Source: Desulfosporosinus lacus DSM 15449 (lineage in GTDB: Bacteria > Bacillota > Desulfitobacteriia > Desulfitobacteriales > Desulfitobacteriaceae). From it: a stretch of DNA of 64,000 bases. Below the pieces are notes generated by a model. That model did not search any database, was not told where the DNA came from, and saw nothing but the letters and a program-made list of their open reading frames with translations. The first letter of the stretch is position 1. Each line of letters opens with the position of its first letter. A program made the position numbers and the translations under genes. This document shows, one piece after another, positions 1 to 8,855 of the stretch. The stretch spans positions 1-64,000 of the forward strand of contig NZ_FQXJ01000009.1 in NCBI RefSeq assembly GCF_900129935.1, read 5' to 3'.

Positions 1-341
1 GTCTCCAAGCTGAACTTCTGATCCAAATCCGTTTCGCCAGGTTTAATTCCGGTCAGTTCTTCCACCGCATCGAGAACCTCTTGCGCACCCCGAATATGAC
101 AGGCGGTGCCCGTACAAATTTGAATTTCATGACGTCCTTTGGGAGTCAAACTGAAGGTTTTATAATAGGAAGCGATTCGCAGAACCCGACTAAAGGGTAC
201 CCCCAATGTTACACTGATCTTCGCTAATACTTCTCTGGGAAGCCAATGTTCCTCTTCCTGAATCTCCATCATGGCTCGAATCAGAGAACCGGCTTGGCCC
301 TGATATTGATCTAAAATCTTATCAATTGCATCGTTATCCAT
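1..341 (-). CDS. bamG: NuoE/BamG-like thioredoxin-fold [2Fe-2S] subunit (3' end outside window)
   Basis: Translation of the minus strand from ATG at 341 gives 113 residues of a NuoE/HndA-type subunit. An N-terminal helical part is followed by the first half of the [2Fe-2S] ligand set, CTGTACH (Cys76 and Cys81, C-x4-C). The second Cys pair and C-terminus lie beyond the left edge. In flavin-bifurcating dehydrogenases this fold passes electrons between the NuoF-like FMN subunit and other Fe-S centres. It is the last gene of the Bam-like operon visible here and starts about 50 nt after the bamF stop. In known bam clusters the NuoE-like gene is followed by NuoF- and NuoG-like genes, so bamH and bamI are expected to the left. 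A strong AAGGAGG lies 16 nt upstream of the ATG, rather far, so the exact start is slightly uncertain. Confidence 0.85.
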   Translation of the reverse strand, partial: MDNDAIDKILDQYQGQAGSLIRAMMEIQEEEHWLPREVLAKISVTLGVPFSRVLRIASYYKTFSLTPKGRHEIQICTGTACHIRGAQEVLDAVEELTGIKPGETDLDQKFSLE

Positions 342-392
342 AACTTCTTTGTCCTGACCTCCTTCCCCTAATCCACGGTCTGCTCTTTCACC

Positions 393-1160
393 TTAGGCCA
401 GGGCAAAGCACTTCCGGCCTTCCTCATACCTAACTAATCCTTGCCTTGACGAACTATTCAGGTGTCTTGATACTTCAGATGGGGTCAGGTCTAAAACCTT
501 AGCGATCTCTCCGGTTGTCTGGGGTCCTTCTCGCAAGAGGGAAATAATTTGGCTGTCTACCAATTTCTCGATAACTGTTTCCTTAAACAATTTGGCGAAC
601 TCGTCACTGCTGAAAAAATTATGATACACTTCCTGCGATTGGACGGGTATTCTCATTCTTTCTCTTTCCACCAGTCTAATGTAGGGGACGATATCGGCAG
701 CTGCTTGTATTCTAGACTTTAAGACCAAGTCGTCGATTCCTTCCCCTTTGCCGAGAGGGCCTAACTCCTTCACCTGTTTGCCAAAGTCAGTCATAATTTC
801 AGCAAACAAGTTTCCATCAGCTGAAGACATCGTTTCGATCCTTAATCTGTCCGGGTTCAGGCCGATGTGCTCCATTATTTTCTTACATAGGAGTACCATG
901 TTTAGCGCATGATAATTTCCTTGGGTACCATAATTACAATCATTGTATTTACAACCGCCCAGAAACACTCCATCCATTCCATTGGAAAAAGCCCTTAATA
1001 CAAATGACAGGTCAACTCTGCCAGTACACATGACACGAATAACCCTGCTCTCAGGTGTATATTGTAGTCTGGACACGCCAGCTAGGTCTGCAGCCCCGTA
1101 TGCTCACGATTGGCAGACAAAACCTAATATTTTCGGTTTAAATTTAAGTCCAGTACTCAT
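393..1160 (-). CDS. bamF: MvhD/BamF-like iron-sulfur electron-transfer subunit, predicted selenoprotein
   Basis: The conventional ORF starts only at a GTG at 1076, but the same frame runs back to ATG at 1160 through one TGA at 1104-1106. The N-terminus then reads MSTGLKFKPKILGFVCQS, then TGA, then AYGAADLAGVSR. MvhD/FlpD proteins have CNWCSYAGADLAGVSR at this place, so the TGA sits on a conserved iron-sulfur Cys and is read as selenocysteine 19 of 255 residues. Other family cysteines are present (VMCTGRVD; GGCKYNDC). The last ~60 residues look like an ArsR-type winged helix (TTGEIAKVLDLTPSEVSRH), an unusual addition. MvhD mediates electron transfer between a hydrogenase or NuoEF-like module and HdrA. 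The gene lies 51 nt after bamE, with AAGGCGGTGAG before the ATG. Selenocysteine-containing HdrA/MvhD partners are known from benzoate-degrading anaerobes. Confidence 0.88.
1065..1106 (-). promoter_or_regulatory. UGA selenocysteine codon and SECIS-like hairpin in bamF
   Basis: The in-frame UGA is at 1104-1106. After 19 nt the mRNA can fold at 1084-1065 into UAGCUGG / CCAG(A)CUA, a 7-bp stem with one bulged A and the loop CGUGU. Bacterial SECIS elements place a short stem with a GU-containing apical loop roughly 11-20 nt after UGA, for SelB binding. The position and bulge fit, but bacterial SECIS sequence is poorly conserved and the fold was drawn by eye. Confidence 0.65.
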
Positions 1161-1211
1161 GCTTTTCTCACCGCCTTACTTAGTAATCCTGTCTTTGTGC
1201 ATAGCGAACAT

Positions 1212-4200
1212 CTACAAGCCTGCAACCGCTGCATCGATTTGGCTCAATATCTGCTCATCAGTAAAATTCTTAAGTTGAATAGCCCCTGTCGGACATACGG
1301 TGTTACAAAGACCATCTCCCTTGCATAGAGGAGGATTAACCCCAGCTTTTCTGCCTTGTGGTGTCATAACGAACTCGATGGCACCATACGAACACGCCGT
1401 GATACAAGCCCCGCAGGAAATGCAGTCATTCCCATTCACCTCTGCAACAGCGCCTGAGGCTACCACTGAATCACGTGAGAGCAGGGTTAAGGCCCGGCCT
1501 GCAGCTGCATAAGACTGACTAATCGTTTCCGCAATATGCTTTGGATAGTGAGCCATTCCGCAAAGATAAACGCCATCGACAGCAAACTCAACAGGCCTTA
1601 GTTTGACATGAGCCTCTTTGAAAAACCCATCTTGATTGGTAGTTACCTTGAATAGGTCAACAGCCTCCTGACTTCCCGCTGACGGAATAACAGCGACTGC
1701 CAAAGCGAGTTTATCAGCATCAATTTCAAGCTTCTTGCCTAAAATAAGATCGGTCACACTAATTCTTAAGACATTCCGACCATCCTCGTCAACAGCTTCT
1801 TCTACCTGAGGTTGATCCTGCGCCTCATAGCGGATGAACCTCACATCCTTACCAGCCGCTTCTCGGTAATAATCCTCTTTTAACCCATAGGTCCTCATAT
1901 CCCTAAACAAAATGTAGATATCCATCTGGGTGTTTAGCTCTTTGAGTTTTAGAGCGTTTTTAATAGACTCGCTGCAACATATCCTACTACAGTAGTTTCG
2001 GTCTTCATTTCTGCAGCCTACGCATTGAATCATCACTAGACTCCGAGTCTTAAGCAGGCTTTCTTCCCTTTTGACGATTTGCTCTTCTAACTCCAAGTGG
2101 GTTATTACCCTATCATCTTTTCCATAAAGGTACTCGATGGGTTGGTATACTTCAGCACCTGTAGCAAGAATGGTTGCCCCATGCTTTATCTCGGTGACTC
2201 TTCCTTGAGCCTTCACCTTGGTAATGAAATTTCCCACAAAACCGCCCGTCTCAGTGATGGCAGCCTCGGTATAGACACGGATTAAGGGGTGCTGATAAAC
2301 CCGGCGAATCACATCGTGCAAATATTCTTGAACATCCAACCCTTCTAAGGTGTAATGGATTCTGCGCGCCATTCCCCCCAAGTCGGTATCCTTTTCCACC
2401 AGGTAAACTTCATGTCCTTGGTTAGCCACGCTCAGAGCACTGGTCAGGCCGGCTACGCCTCCTCCGACCACTAAAGCCGTCTTATTGACGTTCAGCGCAA
2501 ATTCCTGCAAAGGTTTCAACTGGCTAGACCGGGCTACAGACATCCGGATTAGATCCTTTGCCTTATGGGTGGCCTCTTCCTTTTCCTTCGAGTGGACCCA
2601 GGAGCAATGTTCTCTGATATTAGCCATATCTAAATAATATTGATTAATTCCCGCCTCCCGAAGGGTGTCCCTGAATAACGGTTCAAGGGTCCTGATGGAG
2701 CAGGCAGCGATAACCAATCGATTGAGCCCTTTTTCCTTGGCCATGTCTGCAATTTCTTTGGCAGAATTAGTGGCACATGAAAATAGCTGTTCCTGGGCGT
2801 AGACAACATTAGGTAAGGTCAAGGCATATTCGACGGCGGAAGGTACATTTACTACCCTTGAGATATTAGCCCCGCAATGACATACAAAGACGCCTACCTT
2901 TGGTTCCTCTAGGGATACATCCCTTTCCGGCGGATAGATCCTTTCTTTGGACAGCTTCCCTCTTCTGTAGTCAAGAAGTTCACCACATTGCGAGCCAGCC
3001 CCGCTGGCGGTATAAACCGACTCAGGAATATCTGTAGGACCCTGGAAGGATCCGCTGACAAAGACCCCAGGCTTGCTGGCCTCCATAGGATTGGAAAGAC
3101 TTGTTTTACAGAATCCGTGGGAATTGAGCTCGATGCCGAACTTATCGGCCAGAGCCTGATAATTAGCAGGGGGATTCAAGCCTATGGATAATACCACCAT
3201 ATCGAATTCTTCTTCTTTTACTCCATCATCCGGTGTTGAATATCTAATCGTTACATTCTTGCTTTCCGGGATCTCTTTTCCTATTGATACGTAGCTTCTA
3301 ATAAATCGAACCCCGGGAAGTTGCTCTGCTTTTTGGAAATATCGCTCTAAATCCTTGTTATGGGAACGAACATCGTTATGGAATATGGTACACTCGGCCT
3401 CTGCGTCATGCTCTTTGGTGAGAATCACCTGTTTCTGGGCATACGAGCAACATACGGCTGAACAATAGCTATTTCCGCCTGCCGGGTTAACTTGTCTGGA
3501 CCCGACACATTGAATCCAAGCTATTTTATGGGGATGCTTTTTGTCGGAAGCTCGCAGTATCTCCCCTTCGTATGCCCCGGAAGGACTTAATATCCGTTCA
3601 TAATCAAGACTGGATACAACGTTCTTAAACTTCCCGTAGCCATAGTCATTCCGGAGCATGGGGTCAAATGGCTCAAACCCCAGAGCCAGAACGATGGCCC
3701 CTACATTGACTTCTACCTTCTCCTCCGTTTGATTAAAATCTATGGCGTCAGCCTTACAGATTGCTTGGCAAATAGTACATTTCTTTTCTTTAAGGTAAAG
3801 GCAACTTTCATCAATATAAGTGGCAAGCGGAATTGCTTGAGTAAAATATATATGAATGGCTTTATTCTGAGATATTTCCTGATTAAATTGATCAGGGTAC
3901 TTAACCGGGCAGTATTCTACACAGGCTTTACACCCCGTGCATTTGCTCTCGTCAACGTATTTAGGCTTTTTAATCAGGGTTACTTTGAAGTTTCCTGCTT
4001 CCCCGTCTACACTGTCAACTTCAGTGTAGGTTAGGACCTCAATATTCGGCTGCCGGTCGACCTCGACCAGTTTGGGGTTGAGTATTCAACTGGAGCAGTC
4101 ATTGGTTGGAAAGGTCTTGTCAAGCTGGGCCATATGACCACCAATACTCGGCGCTTTGTCAACCAAGTAAACTTTATAACCGGCAGCAGCAAGATCAAGG

Positions 4201-4316
4201 GAGGCTTGAATACCGCTGATCCCTCCACCAACAACCATTACGTCTCCAAAATTATTGTTTCCAGCACGATTACAAAGTTGTTGAATTTGTTCTTTTAGCA
4301 ATAGTTCTTGTTCCAC
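1212..4316 (-). CDS. bamE: HdrA/BamE-like flavoprotein with Fe-S clusters, predicted selenoprotein
   Basis: Two pieces in the same frame, a 76-codon 5' part and a long 3' part, are separated only by TGA at 4086-4088. Read through, they give 1034 residues. The junction reads [20 protein letters not shown]. HdrA proteins have TNDCSMCILAPKLVEV, so the TGA replaces the second Cys of the conserved CxxC and is read as Sec77. Domain order is an N-terminal FAD/Rossmann motif ([12 protein letters not shown]), the Sec site, a 4Fe-4S motif ([13 protein letters not shown]), further Cys motifs (CVGSRQ...CSAVCC), a second Rossmann motif ([14 protein letters not shown]), [17 protein letters not shown], and two C-terminal ferredoxin motifs ([24 protein letters not shown]). 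HdrA flavins bifurcate or distribute electrons. In class II benzoyl-CoA reductase BamE belongs to the electron-activating half. The GTG start has GAGGTG upstream. Confidence 0.9.
4053..4088 (-). promoter_or_regulatory. UGA selenocysteine codon and SECIS-like hairpin in bamE
   Basis: UGA is at 4086-4088. Fifteen nt later the mRNA contains CUGGUCG-AGGU-CGACCGG (4070-4053), a 7-bp stem (one G-U pair) closed by the tetraloop AGGU. Spacing and the GGU-type apical loop resemble the minimal SelB-binding hairpin of E. coli fdhF. The hairpin lies inside coding sequence, as bacterial SECIS elements do. The fold was drawn by eye. Confidence 0.75.
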
Positions 4317-4380
4317 TTTTTATCACCTCTTCAGGTTTTATGTGCGCATACTGTCCAAGTACCGGATCAGCCAACCGCAC

Positions 4381-5178
4381 CTAGTTTGCAGAGCAGTCAA
4401 GCCGCTCCGGGTGCGAATACACCAACAGGCGGTTTCCGCGTGCATGACCAATTAGAGCAATGCCTAGATCGGAAGCAAGTGAAACGGCCCTCCCCGTCGG
4501 CGAATGACGCGAAACAACAACCGGGACCTGCATCTTTGCGGCCTTAAGCAACATCTCCGACGAAACTCGACCAGTGGTCAGCAACAATCGGTCCCGGGTT
4601 GATAGTGCCCTCTCTAGACATTCGCCATGGATCTTGTCCAAAGTGTTATGCCGTCCGATATCCTCGGCCACTACCAGCAGATTCCCAGTATCGGACAAAG
4701 CTGAAGTGTGCACACCGCCACTAAGCCGGTACAGATCCATCTTCTCTTGAAATTGCTTCATTAGAGACAACACTTCCGTTGGTGTCACAACAAGACCCGA
4801 TTCAACCTTCTGTCCGTACGTTTTGAAAACTGAACCTCCACCGCACCCTGAGGTGAGTGTCCGCTGAGTTGGCAATTCGAACTCGGGGTTAATCAGCCTC
4901 ACATCGACCATTGATTCCACTTCACACATCTTCATTATCACCACGTCGCCGATACCTGAGATGATTCCCTCTCCGTACAGGAATCCAAGGACAAGACACT
5001 CCATCTTAGTTGGAGTACACTGGATGGTGACCAGTTCCTGGTGATTCACATAGATTGTGAGTCCCATCTCGCTTGGCACGTGAACTGAGGTCCTGCCCCA
5101 GCCCTCTTCCGAAAAGCGATCACCGACTATTTCCACTGCCACATTTTTCATATATGATACGCCAATTTCCTTTTGCAT
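4381..5178 (-). CDS. fdhD: FdhD-family sulfurtransferase
   Basis: 265 residues with FdhD signatures: ECLVLGFLYGEGII near the N-terminus, the catalytic-loop region TSGCGGGSVF, GVHTSAL, VAEDIGRHNTLDKIHG and TTGRVSSEMLLKAA. FdhD takes sulfur from IscS-type desulfurases and sulfurates the bis-pterin Mo/W cofactor of formate dehydrogenases. No formate dehydrogenase is visible here. The gene sits inside the Bam-like operon between bamD and bamE, 18 nt after bamD, which suggests that its client is the tungsten AOR-family subunit BamB. The cysteine loop has a single Cys followed by glycines instead of the CxxC best known from E. coli; whether this is common in the clade is unchecked. RBS GGAG is 9 nt before the ATG. 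Confidence 0.92.
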   Translation of the reverse strand: MQKEIGVSYMKNVAVEIVGDRFSEEGWGRTSVHVPSEMGLTIYVNHQELVTIQCTPTKMECLVLGFLYGEGIISGIGDVVIMKMCEVESMVDVRLINPEFELPTQRTLTSGCGGGSVFKTYGQKVESGLVVTPTEVLSLMKQFQEKMDLYRLSGGVHTSALSDTGNLLVVAEDIGRHNTLDKIHGECLERALSTRDRLLLTTGRVSSEMLLKAAKMQVPVVVSRHSPTGRAVSLASDLGIALIGHARGNRLLVYSHPERLDCSAN

Positions 5179-5196
5179 GCTTAGCTTCTCCGTCCT

Positions 5197-6348
5197 CTAA
5201 ATAATTTCCTGGAGAATCTCCGTGATGTCCTTAACCTGTATGACGTCATCATAATTCAGGACTAACCTGCTATCTTCAAAATTGGTGATGCAATAGGGGC
5301 AGGAAGTAACCAGTACCTCAGCACCAACGCCAATAGCTTGATCCAATCTAAGATTGGCGAATCTGTCGGACTTTTGAGTTTCCATCCAAATCCTGCCCCC
5401 GCCCATTCCACAACACATACTATCTTCCCGCGACTCCTCCATCTCGTTTAATATCAAACCAGGTATCTTCTTTAAGACCCCTCGCGGTTCGTCATAGATG
5501 CCATTATGCCGTCCCAGGTAACATGGGTCATGATACGTAACTTTTTTCGCATACTCCTTGCTGATCTGGAGTCTTCCCTCATTTATAAGCTCGAACAAAT
5601 ACTGGGATATATGAATCACCTCAAAGTTCACATTGAATTCTGGATACTCATTCTTGAAAGTGTGATAGCAATGAGGGGAGGAAACAAGAATCTTTTTGAC
5701 ACCGTTATCGATAAACGTTTTGATGTTTTCTCTGGCCATGCGTTTGAATAATTCCTCATTGCCGGTCTTGCGGATGCTTTCTCCACAGCAATTCTCCTGA
5801 GTACCCAGTATCCCGAAATCCACCCCTGCCTTATTAAGGATATTGACTGTGGCCCTGGCTACCTTCTTTAATCTTGAGTCATAGCTTAAGTAGCAGCCCG
5901 GGAAATACAAGACTTCCATGCCTTCAGTGAATGGTTTTATTGAAAGACCCTCTGCCCATTCTGCCCTCTTGCTTCGCGCTTCACCGAAGGGATTTCCTTC
6001 TGCAAAAAGGCCTGCACTTGCGGCGCGGACAGGCTTAACAGCCTCAGGGAAAACACCATATCCCGTAGCAAACCTGCGCAAGGCAATCATGTTATTGATC
6101 TGCTTTACGTCCCTGGGGCATCTCTGATGGCATTTTCCACAGGTAGTACAACGCCAGATCTCTTCATTTTCTATTTCTGTCAAACCGAAGGTTGCCTCTC
6201 GGATCAGCTTGCGCATACTGAAGGTTCTAACCCTGTTCCAGGGACAAACAGTATCGCATTTTCCGCATTGATAGCAGTATTTGACGGCGTCTGCACCGCT
6301 CTCTTTGATTTCATCTATTGCCTCTTTGAAGGGAGCTACTGTCTCCAC
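5197..6348 (-). CDS. bamD: HdrD/BamD-like 4Fe-4S and CCG-domain protein
   Basis: 383 residues. The N-terminal third has two ferredoxin-type motifs (CYQCGKCDTVCPW and CTTCGKCHQRCPR). The rest has two CCG domains: PGCYLSYDSR...ENCCGESIR...SSPHCYHTF, and DPCYLGRHN...SMCCGMGGGR...SCPYCITNF. This is the HdrC-HdrD fused layout seen in heterodisulfide-reductase-like subunits and in BamD of class II benzoyl-CoA reductase. CCG domains bind noncubane Fe-S clusters in HdrB. No membrane helix is seen, so a soluble complex is expected. The start is GTG, with AAAGGAGG 11 nt upstream, 31 nt after bamC. An HdrD-like role outside benzoyl-CoA reduction is possible; the neighbours favour Bam. Confidence 0.88.
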   Translation of the reverse strand: METVAPFKEAIDEIKESGADAVKYCYQCGKCDTVCPWNRVRTFSMRKLIREATFGLTEIENEEIWRCTTCGKCHQRCPRDVKQINNMIALRRFATGYGVFPEAVKPVRAASAGLFAEGNPFGEARSKRAEWAEGLSIKPFTEGMEVLYFPGCYLSYDSRLKKVARATVNILNKAGVDFGILGTQENCCGESIRKTGNEELFKRMARENIKTFIDNGVKKILVSSPHCYHTFKNEYPEFNVNFEVIHISQYLFELINEGRLQISKEYAKKVTYHDPCYLGRHNGIYDEPRGVLKKIPGLILNEMEESREDSMCCGMGGGRIWMETQKSDRFANLRLDQAIGVGAEVLVTSCPYCITNFEDSRLVLNYDDVIQVKDITEILQEII

Positions 6349-6379
6349 TATTTATAATCCCTCCTTTCCCATTAATGCT

Positions 6380-6928
6380 TTAGCCCTTCTGGGACATTCG
6401 GACAAAGCTATCCAATAGTCTCTGAGCTCCATATTTGTCTAGCAATGATTTCAATCCCATTTCCAGCGCGATCTGCTTCTCTTTTTCTTTAACTTCCTCA
6501 TTGACTTCTTCTTCGTATTCTTCATAAACCAGGGCTCCAACAGTGCACACCTTTACACACTTTGGCTCATGACCTGACTCATCTTCACACATATCGCATT
6601 TCAAAGGAAGACCCGAATCAGGTTCTCTAAATAAGTCCCGTGATGGGCAAGAAGCTCCGCAGAAGCTGCACTCACTGTATTCCTTTTCGTTGATCGTAAA
6701 AATCTGTCTGCCGACACATTCAGATTTGGTATATTCAGTGGCACGTATCGGCACATACTCATCATTCAGTACATCCATTACCAACCGAATCCGAGACCTA
6801 GCCGGATTGATGCTACTGTATTTCGGCTTGGCGTGAAATGCTGAACAGGCCAACTCACAAGCACGACATGCAATGCATTTGTCAAGATCAACTTTGATTA
6901 ATTTAACTTTTTTCTTTTCACCCTTCAC
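6380..6928 (-). CDS. bamC: Ferredoxin-type electron-transfer subunit (BamC-like)
   Basis: 182 residues from GTG at 6928, chosen because GGAGG lies 8 nt upstream; an ATG nine bases further up has no ribosome site. The protein is a multi-cluster ferredoxin: CIACRACELACSAFH near residue 15, a degenerate middle site (CSFCGASCPSRDLF) and CDMCEDESGHEPKCVKVC. It ends in a charged coiled-coil-like tail rich in Glu and Lys. This HybA/AOR-ferredoxin type partners AOR-family enzymes. Its start overlaps the 3' end of bamB by 11 nt, indicating translational coupling. In BamBC the ferredoxin subunit binds BamB and relays electrons from the BamDEFGHI module. Confidence 0.87.
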   Translation of the reverse strand: MKGEKKKVKLIKVDLDKCIACRACELACSAFHAKPKYSSINPARSRIRLVMDVLNDEYVPIRATEYTKSECVGRQIFTINEKEYSECSFCGASCPSRDLFREPDSGLPLKCDMCEDESGHEPKCVKVCTVGALVYEEYEEEVNEEVKEKEKQIALEMGLKSLLDKYGAQRLLDSFVRMSQKG

Positions 6929-8855
6929 GGATCTCACCTCCGTCGCTTGTCAAGATCCCCCTCCGGATGAAGTCTTCACTCACGTAATCCAGGCCTAATT
7001 TTTCCAGGGTCTCTTTGGTAGGAATCCCCTCATGGGTCCAGCCCTTGAAAGCATAATACCCATCAAGATATGCTTTTTCCTTCTCAGGTTCTCTAATTTT
7101 CCAGTGATCGGCAGGCGGAGCCTCATCAATTCTTCTTAAGCCTCTTCGGTTATTAATGGCTCTGACCAAAGTTCGGTTTCTCGTAGCTATTTTCCATAGT
7201 TTGTCTGGATCCAGCTCAATTCCACTGGCATAGGAGATGAATTCCGGTAAATTATACATATGATACGCAGGCCTGCAACCGAATTGGCCTCTAAAGGAGG
7301 ACAACCAAGCGCATGTCCCGATGGAGTCATCAACATAATGCATCATTTCGTTCCAATCAGTAATATTTACAGACTCTTCAATTGTAGGATCGACACGCGG
7401 TTCCCAGGCTAAGAACCATTTCTTGAACCTCTCCGGAGCAGCTTCCCAACCTTCTACAAGTTTTTTTCTCTTTTCCAAATCAGGCTCCGGTGCTTGGGGG
7501 TACGACCCTTCAATCTGGGTGATAGACATCTTCTCACCGGTGGCATACATTAGATAATAGGGGAAATTTACTTTTCCCAGCTTAAGTGGCACCTGCTCCA
7601 CTTTTTTAGTGGTATTATGGTCAAATTTTTCTGCGCCCCTGCCAATCTTACGAGCCGCCCAATAAACGCCATCGGCTAAAGCATCACCAACCATACCTTC
7701 ACGTCGAACAGTTATATCAAGCAGATAGAAGAATCTTTCCGCGTTATCAGTCGGGAAATCTGGCAGATCCTCATTAGTAAGAATGCCCGCTTCGTAAAGT
7801 TCAACAGCGAAGGCCAGAAGTTGCGGCGTTGCGAATCCATCCATTCCGTACTGTGTGGTTCTACTCAACATCTCGTAACTAAAGCCAAAATCTTCCACGT
7901 AGGCCGCCATCATATAGATAAGCCTATTGAAGCATTTTGTGAAGAATTTCCTCCCATCTTCCAGTTCAAGCATTTGCTTGCACATCTTCGGGCAGTTATA
8001 GCAACCAACCCAGCGCAGCCGCGCTTTATCAGTAGTCGTTACATCGTCGTTGTAAACATCTTTGGTAAAATAACCTCTCCGTCGCTCCCGTGCATTGCCC
8101 CAAGCGAAATTTTCCATGTGCCAGGCATCGTTAGAGGGATCCAAACGCATCGGATCTCCATTCTCCGGATCATCAGCAATGGACTTATATTTGGGCTCGC
8201 ACAGCCCCCAAAGTTCAGTCGGATGGGCAACATTGATGTCCTTTGTACCACGTATAGCTATCGCCTTTAACCTTTTATCCCCCATAATCACACCTGCCAT
8301 ACGAGCTGCAGCAGAGCTGGCGTGTTCGATGCTGGCCCCATAAACCCTGTTCTCACCAGCTAAGCCGATAGCGGCCACTTGGGCACTGGCATCCAACTCA
8401 GCTTGAAGGATTCCTTGTGTTTCCATAGCACCTTTACCCTGCAAATGCGAGGCATCACGAATTTCTACTTTGTCATTATTTATCCACAAATAAACCAGAT
8501 TAGGGGACTTCCCCCGAATGATTATTCTGTCGTAACCAGCATATTTCATTTCCGTTCCAAAATATCCACCTAACATTGAATTAACAAACAGGTTTGTCTG
8601 TGGACTAATAGTATTAACAATGCAACGATTGGCACCGGGAACGGGTGTGCAATTTAAAAGACCGCTGCTGAATATTATTAGATTATCGGGAGAAAAAGGG
8701 TCAGTTTCCGGAGGAACCCTATCCCATATTATCTTCGCGGCAGTACCCTGCCCCCCCAGATGGAGTTCTGTTAACCGGGGGTCAGTTTCTACCCTCTCAA
8801 TGCTTCCTCGAGATAAATCAATTTCTAAATTATACCCTGTCTCTGCGTACCTCAT
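6918..8855 (-). CDS. bamB: AOR-family tungsten oxidoreductase, benzoyl-CoA reductase BamB-like
   Basis: 645 residues, close in length and sequence to BamB, the active-site subunit of class II (ATP-independent) benzoyl-CoA reductase. The N-terminus (MRYAETGYNLEIDLSRGSIERV) and the stretch DKVEIRDASHL are as I recall them in Geobacter BamB. WHMENFAWGNAR (residues 245-256) corresponds to the active-site segment holding His and Glu. The AOR [4Fe-4S] ligands are Cys285, Cys288 and Cys292, with Cys308 in TKCF, plus the AOR C-terminal pterin-binding region. Such enzymes carry a tungsten bis-metallopterin. The substrate cannot be read from sequence: benzoyl-CoA is the best guess, but other AOR-Hdr complexes exist. 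The gene is first in the operon; RBS GAGGGG is 7 nt before ATG. A sigma-54 promoter lies ~310 nt upstream. Confidence 0.88.
   Translation of the reverse strand: MRYAETGYNLEIDLSRGSIERVETDPRLTELHLGGQGTAAKIIWDRVPPETDPFSPDNLIIFSSGLLNCTPVPGANRCIVNTISPQTNLFVNSMLGGYFGTEMKYAGYDRIIIRGKSPNLVYLWINNDKVEIRDASHLQGKGAMETQGILQAELDASAQVAAIGLAGENRVYGASIEHASSAAARMAGVIMGDKRLKAIAIRGTKDINVAHPTELWGLCEPKYKSIADDPENGDPMRLDPSNDAWHMENFAWGNARERRRGYFTKDVYNDDVTTTDKARLRWVGCYNCPKMCKQMLELEDGRKFFTKCFNRLIYMMAAYVEDFGFSYEMLSRTTQYGMDGFATPQLLAFAVELYEAGILTNEDLPDFPTDNAERFFYLLDITVRREGMVGDALADGVYWAARKIGRGAEKFDHNTTKKVEQVPLKLGKVNFPYYLMYATGEKMSITQIEGSYPQAPEPDLEKRKKLVEGWEAAPERFKKWFLAWEPRVDPTIEESVNITDWNEMMHYVDDSIGTCAWLSSFRGQFGCRPAYHMYNLPEFISYASGIELDPDKLWKIATRNRTLVRAINNRRGLRRIDEAPPADHWKIREPEKEKAYLDGYYAFKGWTHEGIPTKETLEKLGLDYVSEDFIRRGILTSDGGEIREG

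Noticed and set aside
1212-4316. Apparent nonsense mutation splitting the HdrA-like gene (pseudogene or two genes)
   Set aside because: The stop is TGA on a conserved Cys, both sides stay in one frame, a SECIS-like hairpin follows, and the next gene shows the same pattern.
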